Source of the DNA: Bacteroidales bacterium
GTDB lineage: Bacteria; Bacteroidota; Bacteroidia; Bacteroidales; Muribaculaceae
Reading direction: 5' to 3'
Assembly (NCBI GenBank): GCA_014800795.1
Contig: JAAVFL010000035.1
Location: 103,981 to 167,980, forward strand
DNA: 64,000 bases
Part shown: in pieces, positions 53,437 through 62,146 of the stretch
How positions within the stretch are numbered: position 1 is the first letter of the stretch
How the letters are laid out: every line of letters begins with the position of its first letter
Notes under the pieces: model-generated
Databases searched by the model: none
Told to the model about the DNA's origin: nothing
Seen by the model: only the letters and a program-made list of their open reading frames with translations
Translations under genes and position numbers: made by a program

Positions 53437-56400
53437 ATGGAAAAGATTAAAAAAGTTCTTCTTCTCGGTAGCGGCGCTCTCAAAATTGGTGAGGCCGGCG
53501 AATTCGACTATTCCGGTTCCCAGGCTTTGAAAGCTATGAAAGAGGAGGGAATTGAGACAGTGCTGATAAATCCCAACATTGCCACAGTGCAGACCTCCGA
53601 CGGTTTCGCAGATAAAATCTACTTCCTGCCAGTAACTCCATATTTTGTGGAGAGAGTGATTGAAAAAGAACGTCCTGATGGAATACTCCTTGCGTTTGGT
53701 GGTCAGACCGCGCTCAACTGCGGTGTTGACCTCTACGAAAGCGGCATTCTTGCAAAGTATGATGTGAAGGTACTCGGCACTCCCGTTCAGGCGATTAAGG
53801 ACACTGAGGACCGAGAGCTGTTTGTCAGGAAACTTGATGAAATCGATGTGAAGACAATAAAGAGCGAGGCTGTGGAGAGCGTCGAGCAGGCGCTTGAGGC
53901 TGCCGCTCGTCTCGGCTACCCCGTAATCGTGCGCGCGGCATATGCGCTCGGCGGTCTTGGCAGCGGTTTCTGTGATAACGCCGATGAGCTGAAAGTTCTT
54001 ACCGAAAAGGCATTCTCATTCTCTCCGCAGGTTCTGGTAGAAAAATCGCTCAAAGGATGGAAAGAGGTAGAGTATGAGGTAGTACGCGACCGCTACGACA
54101 ACTGTATTACCGTCTGCAATATGGAGAACTTCGATCCACTGGGTATTCATACAGGTGAAAGTATAGTGGTGGCTCCGTCTCAGACCCTTTCTAACGACGA
54201 TTATCATTATCTCCGTGAACTCGCTATAAAGATTATACGTCACATCGGTATTGTCGGCGAATGCAACGTTCAGTATGCCTACGACCCCGATTCAATGGAC
54301 TACAGAGTGATCGAGGTAAACGCCCGTCTGAGCCGTTCGTCTGCATTGGCTTCGAAGGCAACCGGCTATCCATTGGCTTTCGTGGCTGCAAAGCTCGGTC
54401 TCGGCTACGGTCTGTTCGAACTCAAGAATTCTGTTACCAAAGATACTTCGGCATTCTTCGAACCTGCGCTCGATTATATAGTTTGTAAAATTCCGCGCTG
54501 GGACCTCGGTAAGTTCCATGGCGTGCGCCGTGAAATCGGTTCATCCATGAAATCGGTCGGCGAGGTCATGGCGATAGGTCGAACTTTCGAGGAGGTGATA
54601 CAGAAAGGCCTCAGGATGATCGGTCAGGGTATGCATGGATTCGTAGGCAACCGCGATCTGAAAATCGACGATATGGATCGTGCGCTTAAGGAACCGACCG
54701 ACAAGCGTATTTTTGTGTTGGCAAAGGCGTTGCATGAAGGATACTCCGTAGAGCGTATTCATGAGCTTACAAAGATCGACCGCTGGTTCCTTCAGAAGCT
54801 CAAGCATATTATCGACACCGAAGGTGAACTCAAACAGTATAAGGAGATAGAGGATATCCCCTCGGAGCTAATGCGCCTTGCAAAACAACAGGGATTCAGC
54901 GATTTCCAGATAGCCCGCGCTGTAAAGGGAGAAAACCTCGATGTTACCGGTGGCGACAATGCCAAAGTGCGTGCCTATCGCAAATCGCTGGGTATAGTGC
55001 CGGTGGTGAAGCAGATCGACACTCTTGCCGCCGAGTATCCGGCTATGACAAATTATCTCTATCTGACATATAACGGAGATTACAACGACATTAATTATCT
55101 CCACGACCATAAGTCGGTTGTGGTGCTCGGATCCGGTGCATATCGTATCGGCAGCTCGGTAGAGTTCGACTGGTGTTCGGTCAACGCCCTTCTTACGGTT
55201 AAGGAACAGGGATGGCGTTCGGTGATGATAAACTACAACCCCGAGACCGTTTCCACCGACTATGATATGTGCGATCGCCTCTATTTCGACGAACTCACTT
55301 TCGAGCGTGTGATGGATATTCTCGAGATGGAATCGCCCCATGGCGTGATCCTCTCGGTTGGCGGTCAGATACCCAACAACCTCGCAACCCGTCTTGACGA
55401 TGCCGGAGTCAATATTCTCGGAACATCGGCCAAATCGATCGACAACGCCGAGGACCGCCACAAGTTCTCTGCGATGCTCGACCGTCTCGGTATCGACCAG
55501 CCACGCTGGCGCGAACTCACGAGTTTCGCCGATATCGACGATTTCATCCGCGAGGTCGGCTTCCCGGTGCTTGTGCGCCCGAGCTATGTGCTTTCTGGCG
55601 CGGCGATGAACGTTTGTTCCAACGACGAGGAGCTTCACCGCTTCCTCACTCTGGCTGCGAACGTATCGAAGCAGCATCCCGTTGTAGTATCGGAATTCAT
55701 TCAGAATGCCAAGGAGATTGAAATGGATGCTGTCGCCCAGGACGGTGAGATAAAGCTATATGCGATATCCGAACATGTGGAGTTCGCCGGTGTTCATTCT
55801 GGCGACGCAACCATACAGTTCCCCCCGCAGAAACTTTATGTTGAAACTATGCGTCGCATCAAGAAAGTTTCGGCGCAGATTGCCAAGGCACTCAACATAT
55901 CCGGTCCGTTCAATATCCAATTCCTTGCAAAGAACAACGATATCAAAGTTATTGAATGTAACCTGCGTGCATCGCGCAGCTTCCCCTTCGTTAGCAAAGT
56001 GCTGAAGATCAACTTTATCGATCTTGCAACCCGTGTGATGCTCGGTCAGAAAGTCGATAAGCCTTCCAAGTCGCTCTTTGATCTCGACTATGTGGGCATA
56101 AAGGCTTCTCAATTCAGTTTCTCGCGTTTGCAGGGCGCCGACCCCGTGCTGGGTGTTGATATGGCTTCTACCGGCGAGGTAGGCTGTATCGGCGACGATA
56201 CTGACGAGGCTATCCTCAAATCAATGTTATCAGTTGGTCATCGCATTCCCAAGCGCTCGGTGCTTCTCAGCACAGGGACCCCCCGCCAGAAGGCCGATAT
56301 GCTTGAAGCTGCCACTCAGCTCCATAATGCCGGCCTTAAGATCTACGCAACCGAGGGAACCTATAAATTCTTGACTGACAACGGCATTCCTGCCGTTCAG

Positions 56401-56658
56401 GCATATCTTCCCACCGATGGCGATGCTCATCCGCAAGCTCTCGATCTACTGCATCACAAACTTGTGGATATGGTAGTCAACCTTCCTAAAAACCTGTCGA
56501 GTACGGAGCTTTCTAATGGTTACAAGGTGCGTCGTGCAGCAATAGATCTTAATATTCCATTGCTTACCAACGCACGTCTCTCTTCCGCTTTCATCAAGGC
56601 ATTCACGTCTCTGCCTCTTGATAAAATCGAAATCAAAGCCTGGGACGAATATAAGTGA
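53437..56658 (+). CDS. carB: Carbamoyl-phosphate synthase large subunit
   Basis: 1,073 residues from ATG 53437 (MEKIKKVLLLGSGALKIGEAG), the usual family length; a TTG 57 bases upstream is in frame but falls right after the hairpin. Two ATP-grasp halves are visible. The first has LGSGALKIGEAGEFDYSG and VIVRAAYALGGLGSGFC; the second has VLGSGAYRIGSSVEFDW and VLVRPSYVLSGAAMNVC. A C-terminal MGS-like regulatory domain (about 935-1073, IPKRSVLLSTGTPRQKADML) follows. It makes carbamoyl phosphate from ammonia, bicarbonate and two ATP. Confidence 0.98.
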   Translation: MEKIKKVLLLGSGALKIGEAGEFDYSGSQALKAMKEEGIETVLINPNIATVQTSDGFADKIYFLPVTPYFVERVIEKERPDGILLAFGGQTALNCGVDLYESGILAKYDVKVLGTPVQAIKDTEDRELFVRKLDEIDVKTIKSEAVESVEQALEAAARLGYPVIVRAAYALGGLGSGFCDNADELKVLTEKAFSFSPQVLVEKSLKGWKEVEYEVVRDRYDNCITVCNMENFDPLGIHTGESIVVAPSQTLSNDDYHYLRELAIKIIRHIGIVGECNVQYAYDPDSMDYRVIEVNARLSRSSALASKATGYPLAFVAAKLGLGYGLFELKNSVTKDTSAFFEPALDYIVCKIPRWDLGKFHGVRREIGSSMKSVGEVMAIGRTFEEVIQKGLRMIGQGMHGFVGNRDLKIDDMDRALKEPTDKRIFVLAKALHEGYSVERIHELTKIDRWFLQKLKHIIDTEGELKQYKEIEDIPSELMRLAKQQGFSDFQIARAVKGENLDVTGGDNAKVRAYRKSLGIVPVVKQIDTLAAEYPAMTNYLYLTYNGDYNDINYLHDHKSVVVLGSGAYRIGSSVEFDWCSVNALLTVKEQGWRSVMINYNPETVSTDYDMCDRLYFDELTFERVMDILEMESPHGVILSVGGQIPNNLATRLDDAGVNILGTSAKSIDNAEDRHKFSAMLDRLGIDQPRWRELTSFADIDDFIREVGFPVLVRPSYVLSGAAMNVCSNDEELHRFLTLAANVSKQHPVVVSEFIQNAKEIEMDAVAQDGEIKLYAISEHVEFAGVHSGDATIQFPPQKLYVETMRRIKKVSAQIAKALNISGPFNIQFLAKNNDIKVIECNLRASRSFPFVSKVLKINFIDLATRVMLGQKVDKPSKSLFDLDYVGIKASQFSFSRLQGADPVLGVDMASTGEVGCIGDDTDEAILKSMLSVGHRIPKRSVLLSTGTPRQKADMLEAATQLHNAGLKIYATEGTYKFLTDNGIPAVQAYLPTDGDAHPQALDLLHHKLVDMVVNLPKNLSSTELSNGYKVRRAAIDLNIPLLTNARLSSAFIKAFTSLPLDKIEIKAWDEYK

Positions 56659-56684
56659 CACGTTTTTTCATATTTTATATTTTT

Positions 56685-56719
56685 CCGGAGGTTGTCGTGA
56701 TTGACAGTCTCCGGTTTTT
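56685..56719 (+). terminator. Terminator after carB
   Basis: CCGGAG (56685-56690) pairs with CTCCGG (56709-56714), with an inner TGTC/GACA stem, followed by TTTTTA. yraN begins 38 bases past the stem. Confidence 0.8.
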
Positions 56720-56751
56720 AATTGAGTTATACCTTAATACGTTGGAATTAT

Positions 56752-57123
56752 ATGGCAGAACACAACCGAATCGGAGCATGGGGTGAGGATAGGGTATGTG
56801 AATATCTTGTAGCCGAAGGCTATGCAATTACCGAACGCAACTGGCGCATGAATCATCTTGAACTCGATATCGTCGCTGAGAAAGACGGCTGGATCGCCTT
56901 TGTTGAAGTAAAAACGAGGCGCAATGAGGGTGAGAAATTATCCGATGTGATCAATCCGCGAAAAATTGCCCGCATTGTCAGTGCTGCAAACGGTTATATT
57001 ACATCGCATGCGATTGAACTCAAACCGCGTTTCGATGTAGCCTTTGTCTTCGGTACACCCTCCGATTTCCGCATCGAATACATCCCCGATGCCTTCTTCC
57101 CCCGCCTCCGCACCTACCGCTGA
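56752..57123 (+). CDS. YraN/UPF0102-family endonuclease-like protein
   Basis: 123 residues from ATG 56752 (MAEHNRIGAWGEDRVCEYL); a TTG ten codons earlier is unlikely. It has the UPF0102 pattern: GAWGEDRVCEYLVAEGY, then LELDIVAEKDGWIAFVEVKT, which carries the restriction-endonuclease-like D...E-x-K residues. Function in vivo is not settled for the family; a role in DNA recombination or competence is often suggested. It follows the carB terminator and ends 131 bases before the protease remnant. Confidence 0.9.
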   Translation: MAEHNRIGAWGEDRVCEYLVAEGYAITERNWRMNHLELDIVAEKDGWIAFVEVKTRRNEGEKLSDVINPRKIARIVSAANGYITSHAIELKPRFDVAFVFGTPSDFRIEYIPDAFFPRLRTYR

Positions 57124-57190
57124 AATCTAACGGTACAATTACAGCGTAGGATAATCTAATTTGCAAAAGTTGTTAAATTTCGGCTATTTT

Positions 57191-57221
57191 TTTGCGATTT
57201 ATTTTTTTTAAAGTATCTTTG
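57191..57221 (+). promoter_or_regulatory. Promoter of the C10-protease-remnant and serpin operon
   Basis: TTTG (57191-57194), 19 bases, TATCTTTG (57214-57221). Start expected near 57226, with ATG at 57255. It appears intact, so the operon may still be transcribed even though the protease is broken. Confidence 0.8.
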
Positions 57222-57254
57222 GGCGCGAGTAAAAACCTTAACAATATTTGTAAA

Positions 57255-57856
57255 ATGAGTTCAAGAATCTTGACTTTACTTTTATGTGCCGTAGTATTCA
57301 TTCTGGTAGGGTGTGATGAAGGTTTACTTTCCTCAAATAGTGACACATGTGAAGATTTTAAACAAGAAGTGTTTGAAGAATCCACCTATAGAAGTATTTC
57401 TGAGGCTGAGGAGATTGCAATTTCAGAAGTAAGTCGTATTCTGGATGACGGTGATATTAAATCACGTGGATTCGGAAAACGCACAATAAATTCACATCTT
57501 TCCAAAACGATTTATTCATCCACGGGTAGCCGTGGATACTCTTATCCTCTCATGCATGTAATAAACTTCGATGATGATGAGGGTTATGCGACGGATGGAA
57601 AAAATATTCCATAAAAGCTTATAGGTATATCACAAAGGATGGTGGTGTCACATGGGTTCCGGATGGAGGTGGTCCTACCTGGCAGAGAGAAGATGTTTAT
57701 AATCACTATTGCTGGGGTTTTACTCGTGGGGAAAAAGATGGCTACTTCTTAGATATGGATTTTTATCTTAGTACTGGAAAAGATGCTGTTACGGGCGAGG
57801 AGGTTGAGGTAGATTATTCTGGTTGGACAGAATTCTATAAAGTTGAATTACAGTAA
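57255..57856 (+). pseudogene. C10-family (streptopain-like) cysteine protease remnant with internal deletion of the catalytic core
   Basis: Starts at ATG 57255 with a lipoprotein signal (lipobox ILVGC, Cys20). Then comes a propeptide-like Spi domain (SISEAEEIAISEV, then PLMHVINFDDDEGYA) to about 57590. The frame then reaches TAA at 57612-57614 after a few out-of-frame residues. From TGC 57587 another frame gives the C-terminal end of a C10 protease: CDGWKKYSIKAYRYIT, then NHYCWGFTRGEKDGYF, stop at 57854-57856. The piece between, with the catalytic Cys and His, is missing (my estimate is about 200 residues). The break looks like an out-of-frame deletion joined at a short overlap near TATGCG. 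The serpin gene starts 13 bases after it. Confidence 0.8.
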
Positions 57857-57869
57857 TAAAGCTATATAT

Positions 57870-59162
57870 ATGTCAAAACAAGTTTATTGTAGATTTTATT
57901 CTATTATATTAGGTTTGGGGTTGTCGTTAGCGGGCTGCACATCCGATGACCCTCAGATTGGGAATGAGGAGGGGAGTGGTACTGAAACTACTCAGCCCTC
58001 CGACGGTCAGCAATCTTCGGATCCGTATATTCCGGGAAATCTTGTCAAAACTTATAGTTTTGATTTGGACTTTTTCAAATCTGCAATTGAGAGTTATGAC
58101 GGTAACATAATTGTTTCCCCGTTAGCGGCGCATATGGCCTTCGGTATTGTAGCTGCAGGCTCGTCATCTGCTACGGCTTCCGAAATCGTAAACTTGCTGA
58201 AATGTATTGACCTGAAATATATGCAGGCGTTTCATTCCGAGGTTGTAAATTCGTTTCCGACATTGGATTCTAAATCGGTGACAGAACTTTCAAGTTCCCT
58301 ATGGCATACATCTGAATTCAATGTCAACAGCGAATTTTCCGATATATTTTTGGATACATATGGCGGAAGACTGTTTCCATGCGATATGAATTCGTCTGAT
58401 ACCCGTGAAGCGATCTCCACATGGTGTAATGAGCATACAAGGAAAACTGTATCAGGAGTGTCGGTGCCAGATGATGAAGATCTGCTTCTTCTGTCCTCTA
58501 TCTATTTTAAATCTCCATGGTCTTCATCTCTTAAGAAAGATATGATTGGCTCTACAGTGGGAGCGTTTTATGGGCTCTCGGGCGAGAAGGAGTGTAATCT
58601 GGTGAAACTTCTGGGTTATATGGGTCATACTTCCGCAAAAGATGGATCATATGAAGCGGTTAAGGTCGATCTGGGAAACGGATCATTTACAGCGACATTT
58701 GTATTGCCTGATTATGATACCGATGTCTCGGAAGTTCTTGGGAATATCAATTATAGATATCTGATTGATCAGAATGCTACGGATATGGATGGAACACATG
58801 TATGGAAACGTAATTGGACACATCTGTTCCTACCTGTTTTCGAGGCCTCCGCTACAGCATATGATTTATCTGAGGTTTTCGATAAAATGGGAATATCGGA
58901 TATCTTGGTCGGAGCCTTTGACAATATCGTTGGCTCTTCTGCGGAATCGCGTTTACTTTTGTCGCAAACCTCGGCATTGCAGTTTACGGACGATGGGATG
59001 GAGGCTGCGGCTGTGTTGAATGATATTCGTCCCACGGATAATATAAATTTTCCTGATGATACTGCCGGCGAATGGATGGATATTAATCGACCTTATATCT
59101 TCTTCATACATGAAACCACCACCGGTGCATGTATTCTTGCCGGTAAAATAACAGATATTTGA
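57870..59162 (+). CDS. Lipoprotein serpin (serine-protease-inhibitor superfamily)
   Basis: 430 residues from ATG 57870, with lipobox SLAGC (Cys23), so it would sit on the cell envelope facing outward. A Thr/Ser/Gln-rich spacer (about 25-55) precedes the serpin fold: IIVSPLAAHMAFGIVAAGSS, then SSLWHT, SIYFKSPWSS, the hinge QFTDDGMEAAAVLND near 367, and the late YIFFIHETTTGACILAGKI. The hinge keeps Gly-x-Glu-Ala-Ala-Ala, typical of inhibitory serpins. The loop is Asp/Asn-rich and its P1 residue is uncertain. It lies 13 bases after a C10 cysteine-protease remnant and shares its promoter, so it was probably that protease's inhibitor; serpins can inhibit cysteine proteases. Confidence 0.9.
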   Translation: MSKQVYCRFYSIILGLGLSLAGCTSDDPQIGNEEGSGTETTQPSDGQQSSDPYIPGNLVKTYSFDLDFFKSAIESYDGNIIVSPLAAHMAFGIVAAGSSSATASEIVNLLKCIDLKYMQAFHSEVVNSFPTLDSKSVTELSSSLWHTSEFNVNSEFSDIFLDTYGGRLFPCDMNSSDTREAISTWCNEHTRKTVSGVSVPDDEDLLLLSSIYFKSPWSSSLKKDMIGSTVGAFYGLSGEKECNLVKLLGYMGHTSAKDGSYEAVKVDLGNGSFTATFVLPDYDTDVSEVLGNINYRYLIDQNATDMDGTHVWKRNWTHLFLPVFEASATAYDLSEVFDKMGISDILVGAFDNIVGSSAESRLLLSQTSALQFTDDGMEAAAVLNDIRPTDNINFPDDTAGEWMDINRPYIFFIHETTTGACILAGKITDI

Positions 59163-59191
59163 TTGTCTGATTTGCATATACAGATATATAA

Positions 59192-59223
59192 AATGCGCCC
59201 CGGGCAGTGATCCGGGGCGCATT
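59192..59223. terminator. Terminator after the serpin gene
   Basis: Perfect 12-base arms (59192-59203 and 59212-59223, AATGCGCCCCGG and complement) with an 8-base loop, followed by CAAATTT. It separates the serpin from the convergent Spy-like gene. Confidence 0.75.
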
Positions 59224-59318
59224 CAAATTTACAACCTAACTTAACACACTATAAAAAGTATCCTACATTTATTAAGGTTTAGGGAATATCATGCGGCCTC
59301 TGCCGCTCTGTGCGTTTT

Positions 59319-59813
59319 TTAGTTTCTTTCGCCTGAAGCATTGGGTCGCGGACCGCGTTCGCCGCGTTTGTCGCCGTGTCTTCCCTGCATCATGCGTTCC
59401 ATCATCGTTTTCTCGATTTTCGACATGCTCATTATCTGTTTTTGGGTGAGAAACTTACTGTACTCGCCATAATATTTTTTGCGTATGTCAAGCTGTTTCT
59501 GCTGCATTTCAAGACGATCTGCATTTTCAGTTTTAGCTTGTTCCTCTGTCATTTCAGATGGTTTGACTCTTTTCTGATCGCGCTTGTACATTGACCACAT
59601 CTCTTTCTGGCATTTTAGATAAGTTTCAGTAAACTTTGCGGTCTGGTCGTCATTTAGCTCGAGTTTCTTGGCTATTTCAGCGGCCTGTGCCTTTGAAAAT
59701 GCTTCGCGCTGAGCCGGATCGTGACGTCCCTGTCTGTTCTGATCCTGAGCCGTAGCTGCTACAGGAGCTAAGGCTATGATTGCTGCCAGACATATTTTCA
59801 GAAATACTTTCAT
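59319..59813 (-). CDS. Periplasmic Spy/CpxP-like protein (DUF4890-like)
   Basis: 164 residues with a cleavable signal peptide (MKVFLKICLAAIIALAPVAATA). The mature part is highly charged and helical: KKLELNDDQTAKFTETYLKC, then QIMSMSKIEKTMMERMMQ, the LTxxQ-like pattern of Spy/CpxP and heavy-metal-sensor relatives. The C-terminus is Arg/Gly-rich. It is the last of three genes with an ECF sigma factor and a membrane protein, so it may sense or buffer envelope stress. Assignment rests on pattern, not a clear motif. Confidence 0.65.
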   Translation of the reverse strand: MKVFLKICLAAIIALAPVAATAQDQNRQGRHDPAQREAFSKAQAAEIAKKLELNDDQTAKFTETYLKCQKEMWSMYKRDQKRVKPSEMTEEQAKTENADRLEMQQKQLDIRKKYYGEYSKFLTQKQIMSMSKIEKTMMERMMQGRHGDKRGERGPRPNASGERN

Positions 59814-59872
59814 AATTGATAGTTAATTACGTGTAATATTATTGTTGTTGTTTGATTGTTTAGGCGAAGTTG

Positions 59873-60205
59873 TTAATAGAGATACGCTTCAAGCAGGCGA
59901 TCGTTGTCGTAACAGTCAAGTAGAAACTCCTGATCGTTATCCGAGAGATTGGCGAAGGCTGTTTCAGGTGTAAGTTGGTCTACGGGTCGTGAAATCCATA
60001 CACCGGCTCCTATTGCAGCCGCTACCGTTACGGCTGCTGCAGCGGATAGCGCTACTTTTATGAAGCGTTTCATCGGTGGGAGTTTTTTCACCTGTCGCGT
60101 TTCTACGGTTTCTGACAAAATCTGCCGTTCGAGCGTGTCAAAGAAACGGTCAGGAACGCGGTACGGCGTTCTGCGTTCAGCTTTGTCTATGTCGAAGTTT
60201 GTCAT
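59873..60205 (-). CDS. Single-pass membrane protein, possible anti-sigma factor
   Basis: 110 residues with one TM segment at about 49-70 (IKVALSAAAAVTVAAAIGAG). The N-terminal 48 residues (RRTPYRVPDRFFDTLERQI) face the cytoplasm, and the C-terminal 38 residues face the periplasm. It begins 48 bases after the sigma factor gene, where ECF anti-sigma factors usually lie, but no zinc anti-sigma motif is present. Similar small proteins follow sigma factors in many Bacteroidales. Function is inferred from position. Confidence 0.6.
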   Translation of the reverse strand: MTNFDIDKAERRTPYRVPDRFFDTLERQILSETVETRQVKKLPPMKRFIKVALSAAAAVTVAAAIGAGVWISRPVDQLTPETAFANLSDNDQEFLLDCYDNDRLLEAYLY

Positions 60206-60253
60206 ATGTTTTGTTTTTTGTATTCTGTAATATTTTTTGAAAGGGGATATGTT

Positions 60254-60796
60254 TCAGTCCATAGAAGATAGGAGTTCTACAACCTTGTTCTTGGCGTGAT
60301 GATAGTTTACTTTCACGTTCTGAGGTGTTGTATCGAGTATGGAGGCAATCTCCTCGTAGCTTATGTCGTCGAAGTAGCGGAGGTTGAATACAGCCTGCTG
60401 CTTCGGTGGGAGCGTGTGGATGGCGTTCTGGAGCTTTACAGCCTCCGCGTCGGAATAATCGAAATACTCATCGGCTGCTAACTGATAGGCTTCGGTATTG
60501 TCCGGGTCGTCGAGCGCCACATGCTGTTCTTTCTGCCGCTGCAGGAAGCGGAGAGCCTCATTGGTGGCAATCCTCATGAGCCACGCCGGAAGCGACTTAA
60601 TCTCGCGGATTCCGTCAATTCCCTTGTATGCTTTGACGAATGTCTCCTGAGTGATATCCTGAGCATCGGCATGGTTTACAACCAGACGGCGTATATGATT
60701 GTAGACCGGTTCCATAAAAGAGTTTACCAACAGCCTGAACCCGTTGTCCGGATTCTTTTTCAGTTGATCGGTTATCTCTTCTATACTGTGTCTCAT
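60254..60796 (-). CDS. ECF-type RNA polymerase sigma factor
   Basis: 180 residues from ATG 60796 (MRHSIEEITDQLKKNPDNG); an ATG 13 codons upstream is also in frame. Region 2 (about 15-80) includes DAQDITQETFVKAYKGI and PAWLMRIATNEALRFL; region 4 (about 115-175) includes LPPKQQAVFNLRYFDDISYE and ASILDTTPQNVKVNYHHAKN, the helix-turn-helix that reads the -35 box. Region 3 is absent, as in ECF factors. It heads a three-gene unit with the TM protein and the Spy-like protein, and lies divergent from the cation diffusion facilitator. No consensus promoter of its own is visible. Confidence 0.92.
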   Translation of the reverse strand: MRHSIEEITDQLKKNPDNGFRLLVNSFMEPVYNHIRRLVVNHADAQDITQETFVKAYKGIDGIREIKSLPAWLMRIATNEALRFLQRQKEQHVALDDPDNTEAYQLAADEYFDYSDAEAVKLQNAIHTLPPKQQAVFNLRYFDDISYEEIASILDTTPQNVKVNYHHAKNKVVELLSSMD

Positions 60797-61108
60797 CGTA
60801 TGGTTGTACTTACAGTTATAAGACCTCTTTCCCAAGTAAAGGTTAAATATCGGAGAGATTTTTTTTGATGAATGCAGTTTTTTTTTGTACTTAATGAGTA
60901 TACCGCGGATAAGGTAAGGTGCGGTTGCCCTGTATATTATACAAAAAAATTTTCATGACTTACATATAAATATGTAATTTTGCACAAATCGTATTCCGAG
61001 ATTGTTTAACGTAGAGATAATAAGCGAAAACTCAACCTGTAAGGATCTTGGCTCAGTCTGTTGATTGCCGATGGTTATTTACGGTAGCTTGCATAATGCT
61101 TTGTATAA
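60797..61108. promoter_or_regulatory. Divergent intergenic region between the sigma factor and the cation diffusion facilitator
   Basis: 312 bases, AT-rich in the middle. An exact -7 element TAATTTTG (60975-60982) points toward the CDF gene, with TTTC rather than TTTG at the -33 position, 20 bases away. That would give a leader of about 120 nt. On the sigma side no TAnnTTTG is visible, so the sigma operon may use a different promoter, for example one read by its own sigma factor. Confidence 0.45.
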
Positions 61109-62071
61109 ATGAAAAGTGTAGGTGTAAATATTGATGAACTCAGTGCCCGCGACAAAGAGGTTGTGGCGGAGGCGCACCATGTTACGTGGGTGGGATTCTG
61201 GATTAATGCTGCCTTGGGAATAGGAAAGGTACTTGCCGGTATATTCGGGCGGTCTACGGCCATGGTAGCCGACGGCATACACTCCTTTTCCGATTTTATA
61301 ACAGATCTGATTGTAATTGTCTTTGTCGGTGTGGCACGGCGTAAGGCTGACAACCGTTACCAGTACGGACATGGAAAATATGAGACTTTCGCCACTCTTG
61401 TGGTGGCTCTGATTCTTGGGGGTGTCGGTGTGCTTTTCTTTATTGACGGGATTGAACTTATATGGAAGGCGCTTCATGGCGAGCATCTTGAGCGCCCTAC
61501 CATACTTGCGTTGGTTATGGCTGCTGTATCTATAATATCTAAGGAGTGGCTTTACCGCTATACACGTGCGATAGGGGAGCGGATAGGTTCGGCGGTGGTC
61601 GTTGCAAACGCATGGCATCACCGCAGTGATGCTTTGTCCTCGCTTGCAACCCTGCTCGGCATCAGTGGTGCCATGTTCCTCGGACCGCAATGGAGGATAC
61701 TTGATCCGTTGGCTGCCGTCGTGGTAAGTGTGCTTATTGTTGTGGTTTCATTCCAGATTGGGAAACCGGCAGTACGCGAGCTTCTCGAGGTTTCGCTTCC
61801 GGAAGACACGGTGACAGCTATGTATGCTGCCATTGGAGCTACGGAGGGTGTAAAAGCTTTCCATCGGTTTGCCTCGCGTCGCAACGGAAACCGCATGATT
61901 CTTGACTTTCATATAAAAGTAGATCCGGATATAACAGTAAGTCAGGGACATCATATCGCTTCTGAAGTCGAGCGCAGTCTTAAAGATAAATTTGGTGACG
62001 AGATGATGGTGAATATTCATGTAGAACCATACGCTGGACAGCCGGTAGATGAGAACAAAATGTGTGAATAA
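61109..62071 (+). CDS. Cation diffusion facilitator family metal exporter
   Basis: 320-residue CDF protein, six TM segments expected in about 25-215, then a cytoplasmic metal-binding domain of about 90 residues. Metal-site residues are intact: ADGIHSFSDF (HxxxD in TM2) and ANAWHHRSDALSS (HxxxD in TM5). The C-terminal FHRFASRRNGNRMILDFHIK belongs to the ZT-dimer domain. It exchanges Zn, Fe, Mn or Co for protons, and the metal cannot be told from sequence. It is divergent from the sigma/Spy-like unit, which suggests but does not prove a common metal-stress theme. Confidence 0.93.
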   Translation: MKSVGVNIDELSARDKEVVAEAHHVTWVGFWINAALGIGKVLAGIFGRSTAMVADGIHSFSDFITDLIVIVFVGVARRKADNRYQYGHGKYETFATLVVALILGGVGVLFFIDGIELIWKALHGEHLERPTILALVMAAVSIISKEWLYRYTRAIGERIGSAVVVANAWHHRSDALSSLATLLGISGAMFLGPQWRILDPLAAVVVSVLIVVVSFQIGKPAVRELLEVSLPEDTVTAMYAAIGATEGVKAFHRFASRRNGNRMILDFHIKVDPDITVSQGHHIASEVERSLKDKFGDEMMVNIHVEPYAGQPVDENKMCE

Positions 62072-62146
62072 ATGTTATAATTGTGTAGCCTGGAAAGGTA
62101 GAAATATGTTTCTAAGTGCCACATGGTTTAATACACATCCCCGATT

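Noticed and set aside
61079..61690. Minus-strand open frame of 203 codons
   Set aside because: Antisense to the intact CDF gene; no recognisable domain.
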